A DNA stretch of 6,307 nucleotides from Anaerosoma sp034007245 (GTDB lineage: Bacteria > Actinomycetota > Coriobacteriia > Anaerosomatales > Anaerosomataceae), in NCBI GenBank assembly GCA_034007245.1, contig JAVERH010000132.1, positions 1 through 6,307 of the forward strand. The letters are read 5' to 3'. A program made the translations under genes and the position numbers. Position 1 is the stretch's first letter; the number at the start of each line of letters is the position of its first letter. Positions 5,118 to 6,307 of the stretch are shown in pieces. The notes under the pieces are model-generated. The model was not told the DNA's origin. It ran no database searches and saw nothing but the letters and a program-made list of their open reading frames with translations.

Positions 5118-6307
5118 CTACAGCCTCACGTGGCAGTAGGAGCAGAACTGGGGCTCGTGACATTCGAAGCAGGAGTTCGCCCCGTCACTCTTCACGATGT
5201 TCGGGTGATACGTCCGCCACGGTTCGGTCGCAACCGCACCAGTATGGTGACATGAGTCGCAGAAGAACTGGTCGTGGCAGTTAGCACAGGTGTCCTTGGT
5301 GTACTTCGCTGCCTCGAAATCAGCCTTGTGCTGATCCTCGAAGCCGGACGCATGCGGCATCTCAAGCTTGTGGCAGCCCACACAGAATGCCGCCTCTACA
5401 CCGCCGTCACCATGACAGTAGTCGCATGAATCCTCAGCGTCCTTATAGGCGAGCTGATGTGCCGCGCCCTTGTCTGGAGCAGCCCTATGCGTCCAGTCGG
5501 CCACGGTGTGCGAGGTCGGAACCGCATTGAGCTGCGTGTGGCAGTCGACGCAGAACTTCTTATCCTGGTGACACTGCTCGAAGCACGGCTGCGCACCGTC
5601 TGCGGCAACCGTTACCGGGTGCTGCTGCTGCCATGGAGTGCCGTTGACGGCACCCTTATGGTGGCAATCAGAGCACAGCTCGGTAGCCTTGTGGCAGTTT
5701 GCACACATATCCTTGGTATTGCGGGCGGACACATGGTTCTTCTTGAACGTGTCCGGGTGCGGAATCTCCGTACCATGGCAGTCCATACAGAACTGGGCCT
5801 CAGTACCGCCGGTCCCGTGACACACCTCACAGCTCTCGATGGACTTGCCCGCCGAGATGGCGTGCGCCGCAGTAGCAACAGCAGGCGAGTCAGGATACGA
5901 CGTCACCGTCAGCTTGCCGTGCAGCCAGTCAGCGGCCGTGTGAGAGGTCGGCAGCGGCTGCAGTGCGGTATGACAGTCCACGCAGAACTGCTGGTCGTGG
6001 CAGGCGCCAAGACAACCGGCGACGCCCTTCTCAACGACAGTCGTAGCATGCTGAGTCTGCCACTGGACGGCCGGATCGAACGTCCAACCGACACTACTAC
6101 CGTGGTGACAGCTATCGCAGAAGAACGTGGTCGACTGCTGATGACACATCTCGCACTTGTCGATCGCAGTCGCCGCGAGCTCTGGGTGCGTCTTGGTCTT
6201 GAACTCCTCGGAGTGCGGCATTTCCATGCCGTGACAACCACCGCAGAACGTCTCCTCTACGTGGCATGTAGCGCAGTAGTCGACGTCTTCGACCGGCACG
6301 ACTGCCA
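5118..6307 (-). CDS. Multihaem cytochrome c, C-terminal part with 18 haem motifs in three modules
   Basis: This is the C-terminal ~395 residues of an exported multihaem cytochrome c that would carry electrons outside the cytoplasmic membrane. The frame is open to the right edge; GTG 6299 is only the first possible internal start, so the true start and signal peptide lie outside. Numbering from 6299, haem motifs begin at residues 9, 19, 49, 61, 96, 106; 157, 171, 199, 209, 239, 250; and 292, 306, 338, 347, 377, 386. Sixteen are CX2CH. Two are CX3CH: CLGACH (96-101) and CFEQCH (239-244). Together they form three six-haem modules of about 135-150 residues. Beyond the motif histidines there are exactly 18 others, among them MPH/IPH after each second motif, CHH after each fourth, and PTSHTxADWxH between modules. 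This is enough for bis-histidine ligation of every haem. The protein ends six codons after the last haem Cys, with no membrane anchor or sorting signal. The partner and terminal acceptor are unknown. Confidence 0.93.
   Translation of the reverse strand, partial: AVVPVEDVDYCATCHVEETFCGGCHGMEMPHSEEFKTKTHPELAATAIDKCEMCHQQSTTFFCDSCHHGSSVGWTFDPAVQWQTQHATTVVEKGVAGCLGACHDQQFCVDCHTALQPLPTSHTAADWLHGKLTVTSYPDSPAVATAAHAISAGKSIESCEVCHGTGGTEAQFCMDCHGTEIPHPDTFKKNHVSARNTKDMCANCHKATELCSDCHHKGAVNGTPWQQQHPVTVAADGAQPCFEQCHQDKKFCVDCHTQLNAVPTSHTVADWTHRAAPDKGAAHQLAYKDAEDSCDYCHGDGGVEAAFCVGCHKLEMPHASGFEDQHKADFEAAKYTKDTCANCHDQFFCDSCHHTGAVATEPWRTYHPNIVKSDGANSCFECHEPQFCSYCHVRL
5130..5426 (-). repeat. Cytochrome haem module 3 (haems 13-18)
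   Basis: Module 3 holds CDYCH, CVGCH, CANCH, CDSCH, CFECH and CSYCH, with KLEMPH, FFCDSCHH and WRTYH. Its fifth haem has the normal CX2CH spacing, unlike modules 1 and 2. The protein stops three residues after the last motif, so the PTSHT linker is missing. Confidence 0.88.
5538..5831 (-). repeat. Cytochrome haem module 2 (haems 7-12)
   Basis: Module 2 holds CEVCH, CMDCH, CANCH, CSDCH, CFEQCH and CVDCH, with CHGTEIPH, CSDCHH, WQQQH and a PTSHTVADWTH linker. It keeps the CX3CH spacing at the fifth haem, as in module 1. Confidence 0.88.
5970..6275 (-). repeat. Cytochrome haem module 1 (haems 1-6)
   Basis: Module 1 holds CATCH, CGGCH, CEMCH, CDSCH, CLGACH and CVDCH. The order and flanking residues (CHGMEMPH after haem 2, FFCDSCHH at haem 4, WQTQH before haem 5, FCVDCHT at haem 6) recur in the next modules. 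The following linker contains PTSHTAADWLH. Confidence 0.88.

Noticed and set aside
5192..6241. Several minus-strand open frames rich in Arg, Ser and Thr inside the cytochrome region
   Set aside because: They are frame-shifted readings of the repeated haem-module DNA; the haem-motif frame is clearly the coding one.
5118..6307. Repeated blocks considered as a CRISPR or simple DNA repeat array
   Set aside because: The repetition is at the protein level (haem modules of about 400-450 nt with diverged DNA), not short identical repeats with spacers.

Overview
The window reads as a stretch of chromosome from a high-GC, probably Gram-positive bacterium. An anaerobic actinobacterium of the Coriobacteriia type is my best guess, and this is inference. 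Three observations point that way: a perfect actinobacterial-style SOS operator (TCGAAC-N4-GTTCGA), a lipoprotein and membrane proteins without outer-membrane features, and a very large multihaem cytochrome c of the kind used by anaerobes with extracellular or periplasm-like electron transfer. Nothing indicates phage, plasmid or insertion-sequence DNA, and no CRISPR array is present.

Left part (1-3133, all minus strand). Four genes follow one another. In transcription order they are a SAM hydrolase of the chlorinase/fluorinase (DUF62) superfamily, a YhaM-like OB-fold/HD 3'-5' exoribonuclease, an S-methyl-5'-thioadenosine phosphorylase, and the N-terminal part of an M50 site-2-type membrane protease that runs off the left edge. 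Gaps are 69, 87 and 26 nt, compatible with an operon. Two of the four act on SAM or its by-product MTA, so nucleoside/SAM housekeeping is the only visible shared theme.

Middle (3134-4057). A short divergent region separates the SAM hydrolase from a plus-strand lipoprotein of unknown function. This lipoprotein converges on a minus-strand 125-residue protein that I do not recognise. The small gene has a perfect LexA/SOS palindrome touching its Shine-Dalgarno sequence, which makes it a candidate new DNA-damage-response protein.

Right part (4150-6307, minus strand). A DUF2085 membrane protein is followed, reading left to right, by a tRNA-Pro(CGG) gene with its own promoter and a GC-rich hairpin on each side. 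Last comes the C-terminal 395 residues of a multihaem cytochrome that is open at the right edge. The visible part has 18 haem-binding motifs arranged as three tandem six-haem modules. Two of the 18 are unusual CX3CH motifs at the same place in modules 1 and 2. The 18 extra histidines exactly match the 18 haems.

The most interesting items are the SOS-controlled orphan and the modular 18-haem cytochrome with its position-specific CX3CH sites.
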